A DNA stretch of 27,300 nucleotides from JAAYKM01 sp964411235 (lineage in GTDB: Bacteria; Desulfobacterota; Syntrophia; Syntrophales; JAAYKM01): assembly GCA_964411235.1 (NCBI GenBank), contig CAYPKE010000012.1, positions 1 to 27,300 of the forward strand. Direction: 5' to 3'. The notes below the pieces were generated by a model. That model searched no databases. It saw only the letters and a list, made by a program, of their open reading frames with translations, and was not told where the DNA came from. This document shows, piece by piece, positions 12,315 through 20,122 of this stretch. The translations under genes and the position numbers were made by a program. Numbering within the stretch: the stretch's first letter is position 1; every line of letters starts with the position of its first letter.

Positions 12315-14486
12315 ATGGAATATGGGAATTTTTCCGTCGGGAACGAGGGGAGGCAGGTTTTCTGGAATGCCGAATCTTATGAGCTGCTCCTCTATTTCTT
12401 TGCGGCGATCGCCCTGGCGATCATGGCCTACGGTTTTTATCGGCGCTTGCGCATGTGGCAGGCGTTGGGCAAGGCCGAACAGGAAAATCGATTCGCGAAC
12501 ATGCGCGAGCGGCTCAAATACCTGTTCAAAAATGCGCTCCTGCAGTTCAACACGTTCAAGGAACCCTATCCCGGTGTGATGCACGGCCTGATCTTTTTCG
12601 GGTTCATCGTGCTGTTCTTTGGGGCCGCCTTCGACGCCACGGAGCACCACGTCGCCGGCCCCCTCGGGTGGCACTTCCTGCGCGGAAACGTCTACCTCAT
12701 CTTCTCCCTGCTGATGGAAATCTTCGGTCTCTGTGTCCTCATCGGGACCTTCATGGCCATCGACCGGCGATATATTACCCGGCCCGACCGCCTGGGTTAC
12801 CGGGGCAAGCCGGACAACGAAGCCGATGACGCCATCGTCCTCATCTTGCTGGCGGCTATTATTATCACCGGGTTCCTCGTCGAGGGCCTGCGCATTTACG
12901 GCACTGGGATGCCCCCCTGGGAGATATGGTCATTTGTCGGCTACGGCGTGGCCCACATGTTCGCCGGTGTCCAGATCAGCACCGCCGAAATGATGCACAA
13001 GTGGATGTGGTGGATCCATACTTTCATTTCCCTTGGGTTTATCGCCTACATTCCCTACTCGCGGCTGCTCCACATCTTCACGACACCTGCCAACCAGTAT
13101 ATGAAGACAATGCAGCCCACGGGCCAGTTGGAACCGATCCAGGATTTTGAGAACGCCGAGTCTTTCGGTGTAGGCCAGATACAGGATTTCACCTGGAAGC
13201 AGATTTTTGACGGTGACGCCTGTACGAAGTGCGGCCGCTGCCAGGACGGCTGTCCCGCGTATCTGTCGGGCAAGCCCCTATCCCCGAAAAAGCTGACCCA
13301 GGATGTGAAGAACTTCTGGCTGGAGAAAGTCCCGGCGGCGATTGCCGAGAAGAAGGCGGCTCTCGAGGCGGATCCGGAAGCGAAGGCGGCGGCGGGGAAG
13401 AAGAACTTCTTCCTCCGATGGCTCGACAAGGTGGATGCTGTGGTCGATAACCTTCAGCCGGCGGCGGAGCCGACCGAAAAAGCCCTGGTCGGCGAGGCGG
13501 TCGATCTTCATGAACTGTGGGCCTGTACGAACTGTATGTACTGTATGGAAAACTGTCCCGCCGACATTGAGCATGTGCCGAAAGTGGTCGGGATGAGGCA
13601 GTACAAGGTGCTCATGGAAGCGGATTTTGCGCCGGAGTTGCAGTTGACCTTCCGGAACATGGAAAATAACTCCAATCCTTGGGGCATCGGCGCCCACCTC
13701 CGGGCCGAATGGGCGGCGGATCTCGGCGTCAAGAGCCTGGCGGAAGATGCGAATGTCGAATATCTCTTTTACGTGGGCTGTTCCGGGTCCTTCGACGACC
13801 GGGGCAAGAAGGTGACAGTGGCCTTTACGAAGATTCTCCAGGCGGCAGGGGTCAGCTTCGGTATTCTGGGGGCGGAAGAGGGCTGCTGCGGCGATTCGGC
13901 CATGCGCGGCGGTAACGAGTATCTCTATCAGACCATGGCCCAGATGAATATCGAGGTCATGAACGGTTACGGGGTGAAAAAGATCATCACTACCTGTCCC
14001 CATGGCTACAATGCCCTGAAGAAGGATTACCCGCATTTTGGCGGGAACTTCGAAGTCTATCATCATACGGAGATCATTGCCGACCTGATCGCGAAGGGGA
14101 AGATCTCCCTCAAAAAGCCGGTGCAGGGGGCCTTCACCTACCACGATTCCTGTTTCCTCGGCCGCTACAACGGCATCTACGATCAGCCGCGGCGCATCCT
14201 GAGCGCCGTCCCCGGCCTGAGGATGACCGAGATGGAGCGCAACATGGCCCGGAGCTTCTGCTGCGGTGCCGGTGCGGCGAGAATGTGGATGGAGGAGGAC
14301 ATCGGTGAGCGGATCAACGATATGCGGACTGATCAGGCGATCGCGGCCGGGGCCGATACGATTGCCGTGGCCTGTCCTTTCTGTCTGACCATGATGAGCG
14401 ACGGCATCAAGGACCGCAAGAAAGAAGAGAGCATGGTGGCCCTGGATATCGCCGAGATCGTCTGGAAGGCCATGGATAAGGAATAG
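12315..14486 (+). CDS. Membrane-bound Fe-S oxidoreductase (Etf:menaquinone oxidoreductase type, CCG domains)
   Basis: Probably takes electrons from EtfAB to menaquinone. The 723-residue product has three parts. First, a NarI-like cytochrome b domain with about six membrane helices (near residues 22-41, 88-107, 126-149, 172-194, 205-222, 232-250) and several in-helix His (90, 214, 235, 253). Second, two 4Fe-4S motifs, CTKCGRCQDGCP (from 303) and CTNCMYCMENCP (from 404), separated by a charged Lys/Ala-rich linker. Third, two HdrB-type CCG domains with CCG at 524-526 and 649-651; the second closes with CPFC, the first with CPHG, so it lacks the last Cys. GGAGG lies four bases before the ATG at 12315. 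This is the EMO family of syntrophs and sulphate reducers. Confidence 0.92.
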   Translation: MEYGNFSVGNEGRQVFWNAESYELLLYFFAAIALAIMAYGFYRRLRMWQALGKAEQENRFANMRERLKYLFKNALLQFNTFKEPYPGVMHGLIFFGFIVLFFGAAFDATEHHVAGPLGWHFLRGNVYLIFSLLMEIFGLCVLIGTFMAIDRRYITRPDRLGYRGKPDNEADDAIVLILLAAIIITGFLVEGLRIYGTGMPPWEIWSFVGYGVAHMFAGVQISTAEMMHKWMWWIHTFISLGFIAYIPYSRLLHIFTTPANQYMKTMQPTGQLEPIQDFENAESFGVGQIQDFTWKQIFDGDACTKCGRCQDGCPAYLSGKPLSPKKLTQDVKNFWLEKVPAAIAEKKAALEADPEAKAAAGKKNFFLRWLDKVDAVVDNLQPAAEPTEKALVGEAVDLHELWACTNCMYCMENCPADIEHVPKVVGMRQYKVLMEADFAPELQLTFRNMENNSNPWGIGAHLRAEWAADLGVKSLAEDANVEYLFYVGCSGSFDDRGKKVTVAFTKILQAAGVSFGILGAEEGCCGDSAMRGGNEYLYQTMAQMNIEVMNGYGVKKIITTCPHGYNALKKDYPHFGGNFEVYHHTEIIADLIAKGKISLKKPVQGAFTYHDSCFLGRYNGIYDQPRRILSAVPGLRMTEMERNMARSFCCGAGAARMWMEEDIGERINDMRTDQAIAAGADTIAVACPFCLTMMSDGIKDRKKEESMVALDIAEIVWKAMDKE

Positions 14487-14790
14487 CGCCTTTGGTAAAC
14501 GCTTAACATTGTAACCCCTGACCGCTGGGCGGTCGGGGGTTTTTTTGTGATCTTTCAGGCAGAAACGATTCTCCCTTGCGTTGCGGTCTCTCCCTGTGTT
14601 ACAAAACGCTCAGTTTCCTTAACAATTCCACCATCAAGATTTAGACCGGGGGACGGCAGTCTTCTTTTGAACGACCGGAACGGGCCGCGCCACGGCGTGG
14701 CCGTTCGCGGCAATGCGACAAGTCCTGCGCAAAGGCGGGGCGGGGTTTAACCTTGTAGTGCAACAGCAGACCAATAACAAAGGAGGCGTC
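14487..14790. other. Intergenic region before the acyl-CoA synthetase gene
   Basis: A terminator occupies the first part. The middle is AT-richer (14600-14650) and could hold a promoter, but I see no good pair of boxes. At 14684-14711 GCCGCG and CGCGGC flank GCCAC-GGC-GTGGC, a small nested palindrome. The AAAGGAGG before 14791 is a strong ribosome site. Confidence 0.5.
14513..14546 (+). terminator. Rho-independent terminator of the acs-etf-oxidoreductase cluster
   Basis: ACCCCTGACCG pairs with CGGTCGGGGGT with one mismatch, around a short loop, and is followed by seven T residues. It lies 27 bases after the oxidoreductase stop. Confidence 0.93.
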
Positions 14791-16491
14791 ATGGCGGAAG
14801 AAAGTCCCTATCTGCAGAAACCCTGGTTAAAGCATTACGAAAAGGGCGTTCCCGAATTCATTTCCTATGAGGAAATTTGTCTTCCGGATATTCTGGCCCG
14901 CACGTCAAGGGCATTTCCCGACCGGACGGCGCTGATCTTTGAAGGCTATAAGCTGACTTTCAGGCAGATGCAGGACATGGTTGACCGCTTCGCCGGTTGC
15001 CTCGTTTCCTACGGCGTCAAGCGCGGCGATGCCGTGGCCATTATCCTGCCCAACATGATTCAATGCGTGGTGGCCTATTATGCGATCATGAAGATCGGTG
15101 CCATCACCGTGATGAACAATCCCCTCTATTCGGATCGTGAACTGGAATACCAGTTCAGCGATTCGGGGGCCAAGGTGCTCGTTGCCATCGACCTGCTGGC
15201 CAACCGGATGATCGATCTGCGACAGAAGACGAACATCAAGCAGATCGTGATCACCTCCATCGGCGATTATCTGCCTTTTCCGAAAAACCTGCTCTTCCCC
15301 CTGGTGGCAAAAAAGAAGCGCCTGGCGGCGGCGGTCAAGCCGGCGCCCAACGTCCATTACTGGAAAGACTGTATCGCGCATCAGGAGCCCTACACGAGGG
15401 AGATCTCCCTCGGTTTCAACGACGTCGCCATGTATCAGTACACGGGCGGGACCACGGGCGTATCCAAGGGGGTGGAGTTGACCCATGCCAACCTGAGCAA
15501 GCAGGTTCAGCAGGCGGCGGCCTGGTTTCCCAAGCTCGAACGGGGGAAGGAGGTCATGCTGGGGGCACTTCCCTATTTTCATGTCTTTGGCTTGACGGCG
15601 TGCATGAACTTTGCCGTCCACATGGGGTGGCCCCAGATTCTCGTTCCCAAGCCGCAGCCCGAGCCGCTTTTGAATGCCATCAAGAAGCATCATCCCACCT
15701 TCGCGCCCCTGGTGCCGACGATGTATGTCGGGCTTCTCAGCCATCCGAACCTCAAAAAAACGAACATCAAGGGCATGACCGGAGCCTTTTCCGGGAGCGC
15801 GCCCCTGCCGGTGGATGTGATCCGTGAATTCGAGGCGGCGACGGGGGCCGTCATCGTCGAGGGTTTCGGCATGACGGAAACGTCGCCGGTGACCCATATC
15901 AACCCTTTCGCCGGTGGCGCCCGCAAGGTGGGAAGTGTTGGCGTGCCGATTTCAGATACCCTGGCCCGGATCGTGGATATCGAGGAGGGCACTCGCGAGA
16001 TGCCCGTAGGCGAATCGGGCGAACTTGTGCTGAAGGGCCCTCAGGTGATGCGGGGCTACAAGGGCAAGCCGGAGGAAACGGCCAACACCCTGCGGGACGG
16101 GTGGTGCTACACCGGCGATATCGCCGTTATGGACGAAGACGGCTACTTTTATATCGTGGACCGGAAGAAGGACATGATCCTGTCCGGCGGCTTCAACGTC
16201 TATCCCCGTGAGATCGACGAGGTGTTCTACGGCCATCCGAAGGTTCAGGAGGCCTGTGCCATCGGGATTCCGGATCCCAAACGCGGTGAAAACGTCAAGG
16301 TGTTCGTCGTCCTCAAGGAAGGGGAGACGGCGACGGCGCAGGAGTTTATCAATTACTGCAAGACGCGGCTGGCCGTCTACAAGCTGCCGACGGAGATCGA
16401 ATTCCGCAGCGAGCTGCCCAAGACGACGGTCGGGAAAGTATTACGGAAGGCGTTGCGGGACGAAGACCTGGCGAAGCGGGGTAAGAAATAG
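14791..16491 (+). CDS. Long/medium-chain acyl-CoA synthetase (AMP-forming)
   Basis: Activates a carboxylic acid to its CoA ester with ATP. The 566-residue product has an intact ANL-superfamily set: P-loop YTGGTTGVSKG (217-227), LPYFHVFGLT, GSAPLP, EGFGMTETSPV, WCYTGDIAVMDEDGYFYIVDRKKDMILSGG (family A7-A8 region, quoted in part), GFNVYPREIDEV, and PKTTVGKVLRK with the catalytic Lys at 549. AAAGGAGG ends four bases before the ATG at 14791; an upstream in-frame ATG at 14713 has no such site. The LPYFHVFGLT segment and LTHAN region resemble FadD-type long-chain enzymes, but chain length cannot be fixed. Transcribed alone, closed by a terminator. Confidence 0.93.
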   Translation: MAEESPYLQKPWLKHYEKGVPEFISYEEICLPDILARTSRAFPDRTALIFEGYKLTFRQMQDMVDRFAGCLVSYGVKRGDAVAIILPNMIQCVVAYYAIMKIGAITVMNNPLYSDRELEYQFSDSGAKVLVAIDLLANRMIDLRQKTNIKQIVITSIGDYLPFPKNLLFPLVAKKKRLAAAVKPAPNVHYWKDCIAHQEPYTREISLGFNDVAMYQYTGGTTGVSKGVELTHANLSKQVQQAAAWFPKLERGKEVMLGALPYFHVFGLTACMNFAVHMGWPQILVPKPQPEPLLNAIKKHHPTFAPLVPTMYVGLLSHPNLKKTNIKGMTGAFSGSAPLPVDVIREFEAATGAVIVEGFGMTETSPVTHINPFAGGARKVGSVGVPISDTLARIVDIEEGTREMPVGESGELVLKGPQVMRGYKGKPEETANTLRDGWCYTGDIAVMDEDGYFYIVDRKKDMILSGGFNVYPREIDEVFYGHPKVQEACAIGIPDPKRGENVKVFVVLKEGETATAQEFINYCKTRLAVYKLPTEIEFRSELPKTTVGKVLRKALRDEDLAKRGKK

Positions 16492-16545
16492 AATCGGATG
16501 ACGTTTGCCCCGGTTTAGCGAGGTTGGGAGAGTTTTAACCATAAG

Positions 16546-16578
16546 AAAAGGGGCCCCTGCGGCCCCTTTTCCTTTTTT
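16546..16578. terminator. Bidirectional terminator between the acyl-CoA synthetase gene and apgM
   Basis: AAAAGGGGCC (16546-16555), loop CCTGC, GGCCCCTTTT (16561-16570), then CCTTTTTT. On the minus strand the same stem ends in TTTTC. It lies between two convergent genes and six bases from the apgM stop. Confidence 0.9.
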
Positions 16579-16583
16579 ATGGG

Positions 16584-17792
16584 CTAAGCGCCGAACTTTT
16601 CCAGGCGCCGTGCATGGGCCAGGGCCAGCCCCATGAGATAGACCATGGGCAATCTCCCCAGGCCGCCCCCCGTGCAGTCCCGTTCGCCGAAGCGGACGAC
16701 GCTGTCGGGCCGGCAGGTTTTCGCGTAAAGCATCGCCGGCACGGGATGCCAACTGTGGCCGGCCAGCACCGCCGGTGTCGAATGGTCTCCCGTCACGACA
16801 AGCACATCCGGGTTCAGGGCTCTGATTCTGGGGATAAACATGTCGACCTCCTCGATTACTTTGACCTTCGCGTCGAAATCGCCGTCTTCGCCGCGCGAGT
16901 CCGTCGGCTTGACGTGCACGAAGAAGAAGTCATGGTCTCCGTAATATGTCTCGAGGACCCGAATTTCGTCCTCGACGGTTGCCGTGGGCGGGGCGACGGT
17001 CATTCCCAGAAGCCGGGCGATGCCCCGGTACATGGGATAGCTGGCGATGGCCAGGGCGTTGAGGCCGAACCGCTCCGTCAGGCCGGGAAAACGGTGCAGG
17101 CGCGAATAGCCCCGGAAAAGGACCATGTTGGCCTGTTTTTCGTCGGACAGGATGGTTTTGCACTGGTCCATCAGGGACTGGATCAACGCTGCCGTCCCTT
17201 CCGCATCCGGAATCAGCGCCATAGGTCGGTGGGGGTAGGCCATGGTTTTCTGGGGGTCCGTTTCCGCAATTTCTTCGCGCAGATTGTCGCCCCGCAACAC
17301 GAAAAGTCCCCGGTGTTCCTTTTCCGTTTCAAAGAAGGCTTCGATCCCCTCCGGCAGCTTGATCCTGCCTTTGATTTTGCTACAGATCCGCCGGTTTTCA
17401 TCGGTAGCGATCCGTCCCGCCCGGCGGTCGATGATCCGGCCGTCCCCGTCGATAGTGGCAAAGTTGACGCGCATGAAAAGGTCCCGGTCCGTGATCGGGA
17501 AATCAACCCCGGCTGCGGACAGCAGCCCCCGGCCGACATTGGTTTTGACGGGATCGTAGCCGAAGAGGGAGAAATGGGCGGGGCCGCTGCCCGGCGTAAT
17601 TCCGTAACCGATGGGGTCGAGCAGGCCGCAGGCGGACTGCCGGGCCAGGGCGTCCAGGTTGGGAGTCCTGGCCGTTTCCAGCTCGGTTATCCCGCCCTCT
17701 TCCCGGGGCAGGCCTCCCAGGCCGTCCATGATCAGGTAGACGATCTTCGATTCATTCCTGACAATCAGGCTGTCAATCAGTTCCGGTCCCAT
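16584..17792 (-). CDS. apgM: Cofactor-independent phosphoglycerate mutase, archaeal type
   Basis: Interconverts 3- and 2-phosphoglycerate without 2,3-bisphosphoglycerate. The 402-residue product is an alkaline-phosphatase-fold metalloenzyme: LIMDGLGGLP (metal Asp23), TARTPNLDALA, GSGPAHFSLFGYDP with the nucleophile Ser69, HVKPTDSRGEDGDFDAKV, and VVTGDHSTPAVLAGHSWHPVP with the metal Asp and His residues. It belongs to the ApgM/ThrH-unrelated archaeal group rather than GpmI, which is over 500 residues long. The start is 23 bases after the enoyl-CoA hydratase stop, so it is cotranscribed with β-oxidation genes, an unusual partner for a glycolytic or gluconeogenic enzyme. AAGAGG precedes the ATG by six bases. 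Confidence 0.93.
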   Translation of the reverse strand: MGPELIDSLIVRNESKIVYLIMDGLGGLPREEGGITELETARTPNLDALARQSACGLLDPIGYGITPGSGPAHFSLFGYDPVKTNVGRGLLSAAGVDFPITDRDLFMRVNFATIDGDGRIIDRRAGRIATDENRRICSKIKGRIKLPEGIEAFFETEKEHRGLFVLRGDNLREEIAETDPQKTMAYPHRPMALIPDAEGTAALIQSLMDQCKTILSDEKQANMVLFRGYSRLHRFPGLTERFGLNALAIASYPMYRGIARLLGMTVAPPTATVEDEIRVLETYYGDHDFFFVHVKPTDSRGEDGDFDAKVKVIEEVDMFIPRIRALNPDVLVVTGDHSTPAVLAGHSWHPVPAMLYAKTCRPDSVVRFGERDCTGGGLGRLPMVYLMGLALAHARRLEKFGA

Positions 17793-17815
17793 AAGACGCC
17801 TCTTTCTCTTTCTCG

Positions 17816-18598
17816 TTAACGGCCTGTGAAGACGGCTTTCCGCTTCTCCAGGAAAGCCGACATGCCCTCCTTCTGGTCATCCGTGCTGAAGCACTGGGCA
17901 ATACACTGCATTTCCAGACGGTTGGCGCTGTCGATCCCGATGTCGTAGCCGTAATTGACGGCATGTTTGGCCATCTTGACGGCGAAGCCGGGAAGCCCCG
18001 CCAGTTTCGCCGCGAATTTCCTGGTTTCCTCCAGGAGCGACTCCTGGGGATAAACGCGGTTCACCAGGCCGATCTCATAGGCCCGCTGGGCGCTTATCTG
18101 CTCGCCGCTGAGGATCAGCTCTTTGGCCCGCCCCATGCCGATGAGTCTGGAAAGCCGCTGGGTGCCGCCCCATCCGGGAATGATGCCCAGCAGAATTTCC
18201 GGCTGTCCGAAGACGGCCTTTTCGGAGGCGAAGCGCATATCGCAGGCCATGGTGATCTCGGTGCCCCCGCCCAGGGCGAAACCGTTGACAGCCGCGATGG
18301 AAGGCTTGGGCATCGTTTCGATGAGGCGCATCGTTTCATGGCCCAACTCCATGAAGGAAAGGATGTCGACGGGCTTCATGCTCTGCATCTGGGCGATGTC
18401 GGCGCCGGCTACGAAGGCTTTCTCGCCCGCCCCGGTAAGAATGACCGCCTTGACGGCACTGTCGTTTTTGCAGGCCAGGGCCGCCTCGTAAAGCTCCTTC
18501 ATGGTTTCGCCATTCATGGCATTCAGGGCTTTCGGCCGGTTGAAGGTGATGGTCGCAATGCCGTTTTCCACGGAAAAGATAATGTTTTGGAATTCCAT
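17816..18598 (-). CDS. Enoyl-CoA hydratase (crotonase family)
   Basis: Adds water to 2-enoyl-CoA, giving 3-hydroxyacyl-CoA, or runs in reverse. The 260-residue product has ITFNRPKALNAM, the oxyanion segment AFVAGADI, and ALGGGTEITMACD and QPEILLGIIPGWGGTQRL. Both catalytic Glu (114 and 134) are present and spaced 20 apart, as Glu144/Glu164 in the rat enzyme. That supports a true hydratase rather than an isomerase or ring-opening homologue. AAGGAG lies six bases before the ATG at 18596-18598; a longer frame upstream lacks support. It sits between the thiolase gene and apgM in one minus-strand unit. The short-chain (crotonyl-CoA) substrate is an inference. Confidence 0.94.
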   Translation of the reverse strand: MEFQNIIFSVENGIATITFNRPKALNAMNGETMKELYEAALACKNDSAVKAVILTGAGEKAFVAGADIAQMQSMKPVDILSFMELGHETMRLIETMPKPSIAAVNGFALGGGTEITMACDMRFASEKAVFGQPEILLGIIPGWGGTQRLSRLIGMGRAKELILSGEQISAQRAYEIGLVNRVYPQESLLEETRKFAAKLAGLPGFAVKMAKHAVNYGYDIGIDSANRLEMQCIAQCFSTDDQKEGMSAFLEKRKAVFTGR

Positions 18599-18638
18599 AA
18601 CATGCTCCTTGGTTGTTTTAGGTTCGGGAAAAAGAATC

Positions 18639-18671
18639 CTCACGCCCCGCACTTAAGGTACGGGACGTGAG
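18639..18671 (-). promoter_or_regulatory. Hairpin between the thiolase and hydratase genes
   Basis: CTCACGCCCCG pairs with CGGGACGTGAG with one mismatch, loop of 11. On the minus strand GATTCTTTTT follows, so it may attenuate transcription into the hydratase gene, or protect the upstream message. Confidence 0.45.
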
Positions 18672-18745
18672 AGATTGGGTTAAAGGTGATGTGGAGCAAG
18701 CGGCTTACCTGCTTCTTTTTTTTGAAGCTGCCGCCTCAACTTTAA

Positions 18746-20032
18746 CTAGGCTTTTTCCAGGACAATCGCCATCCCCTGCCCGCCGCCGATACAAAGCGTG
18801 GCGAGACCGAGATTGGCATTTTTCTTCTGCATCTGCATGGCCAGGCTGTAGGTGATGCGGGCACCGGTGCAGCCGATGGGATGTCCGATGGAGATCCCGC
18901 TGCCGTTTATATTGCACTTGTCCATGTCGACGCCCAGTTCACGTACGCAGGCAATGGCCTGGCAGGCGAAGGCTTCGTTCAGTTCCACGATGTCCATGTC
19001 CTTCATGGTGAGGCCGAGTTTCTTGAAGAGCTTGCGGGTGGCCGGAATGGGGCCGAGACCCATGTAAGCGGGGTCGACACCGCCCGCAGCGAACCCTTTG
19101 ATTTTCGCCAGGGGCTTCAGGCCAAGTTCCTTTGCCTTTTCCGCACTCATTACGACGACTGCCGCGGCAGCATCATTGATGCCGGAGGCATTGCCGGCCG
19201 TAACCGAACCGGTCTTGATAAAGGCCGGCGCCAGTTTCGCCATCTTTTCGAGACTGGTGTCCATAGGTCTTTCGTCGACTTCGAAGACCGTGTCCCCCTT
19301 CTTGGAGGGGATAACGACCGGAACGATTTCGTCGGCGACAGCCCCCGATGCAATGGCGGCACGGGCGCGCTGGTGGCTCAGGAGAGCCATCTCGTCCTGC
19401 TCCTGGCGGGAAATGCCGTACTTGTTGGCGATGTTTTCCGCCGTCATGCCCATGTGGTAACCGTTGAAAATCTCATAAAGACCATCAAAAACCATCATAT
19501 CCACAATTTCACCAAAGGGCATGTTCATACGGTATCCCCAACGCGCATTGGGAAAGAGGTAGGGTACATTACTCATGTTTTCCATACCGCCGGCAACGAT
19601 GATATCAGCCGTATCAGCCATGATAGCCTGCGCCGCCACAGTAATCGCTTTCATACCGGAGGCACAGATCTTGTTGACGGTCATGGCGTTTGTTTCTTCG
19701 GGAAGACCGGCATAGATGGATGCCTGACGGGCCGTATTCTGCCCTTGACCGCCCTGAACGACATTACCCATGATGCACTCATCAAAATAAACGGGATTCA
19801 GGGAGGAATCGTAATTGTAAAATTTCTTATTGATCTCCGTCATATCCGTACCGGCAAATACATCGGGCCGGCAGGCATTGATCATGTCATTTACGGCAGG
19901 CCGCAATCCTGCCCTCTTGATGGCTTCCCTGATAACCAGGGCGCCGATATCTACCGTGCGTACTCCCTTGAGAGATCCGCCGAAGCTGCCGACGGCTGTT
20001 CTTGCTCCACTTACGATAACCACGTCTTTCAT
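18746..20032 (-). CDS. Acetyl-CoA acetyltransferase (thiolase) with an internal insertion
   Basis: Cleaves acetoacetyl-CoA or 3-oxoacyl-CoA with CoA, or condenses acetyl-CoA. Seen: VSGARTAVGSFGGSL, VNKICASGMKA with the nucleophile Cys123, TAGNASGINDAAAA, NEAFACQAIA, ISIGHPIGCTGAR with His384, and CIGGGQGMA with Cys414. All catalytic residues are intact. The protein is 428 residues rather than about 393 because of an insertion at about residues 46-80 (AVNDMINACRP to YDSSLNP), before the strand that reads ECIMGNV. AAAGGAG lies seven bases before the ATG. It lies between the truncated synthetase homologue (upstream) and the hydratase (downstream) on the same strand. Confidence 0.94.
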   Translation of the reverse strand: MKDVVIVSGARTAVGSFGGSLKGVRTVDIGALVIREAIKRAGLRPAVNDMINACRPDVFAGTDMTEINKKFYNYDSSLNPVYFDECIMGNVVQGGQGQNTARQASIYAGLPEETNAMTVNKICASGMKAITVAAQAIMADTADIIVAGGMENMSNVPYLFPNARWGYRMNMPFGEIVDMMVFDGLYEIFNGYHMGMTAENIANKYGISRQEQDEMALLSHQRARAAIASGAVADEIVPVVIPSKKGDTVFEVDERPMDTSLEKMAKLAPAFIKTGSVTAGNASGINDAAAAVVVMSAEKAKELGLKPLAKIKGFAAGGVDPAYMGLGPIPATRKLFKKLGLTMKDMDIVELNEAFACQAIACVRELGVDMDKCNINGSGISIGHPIGCTGARITYSLAMQMQKKNANLGLATLCIGGGQGMAIVLEKA

Positions 20033-20122
20033 GTAACTTCTCCTTTCAAAAAATCGGTTTAATATTTACGGTCAGAAAACAACGGGTCCCCATTCGCGCG
20101 CGGGGATTCGTGTCTTCCTGGT

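Noticed and set aside
16614..17819. 401-codon frame on the plus strand opposite apgM
   Set aside because: It overlaps all of apgM in antisense and has no motif or start signal.
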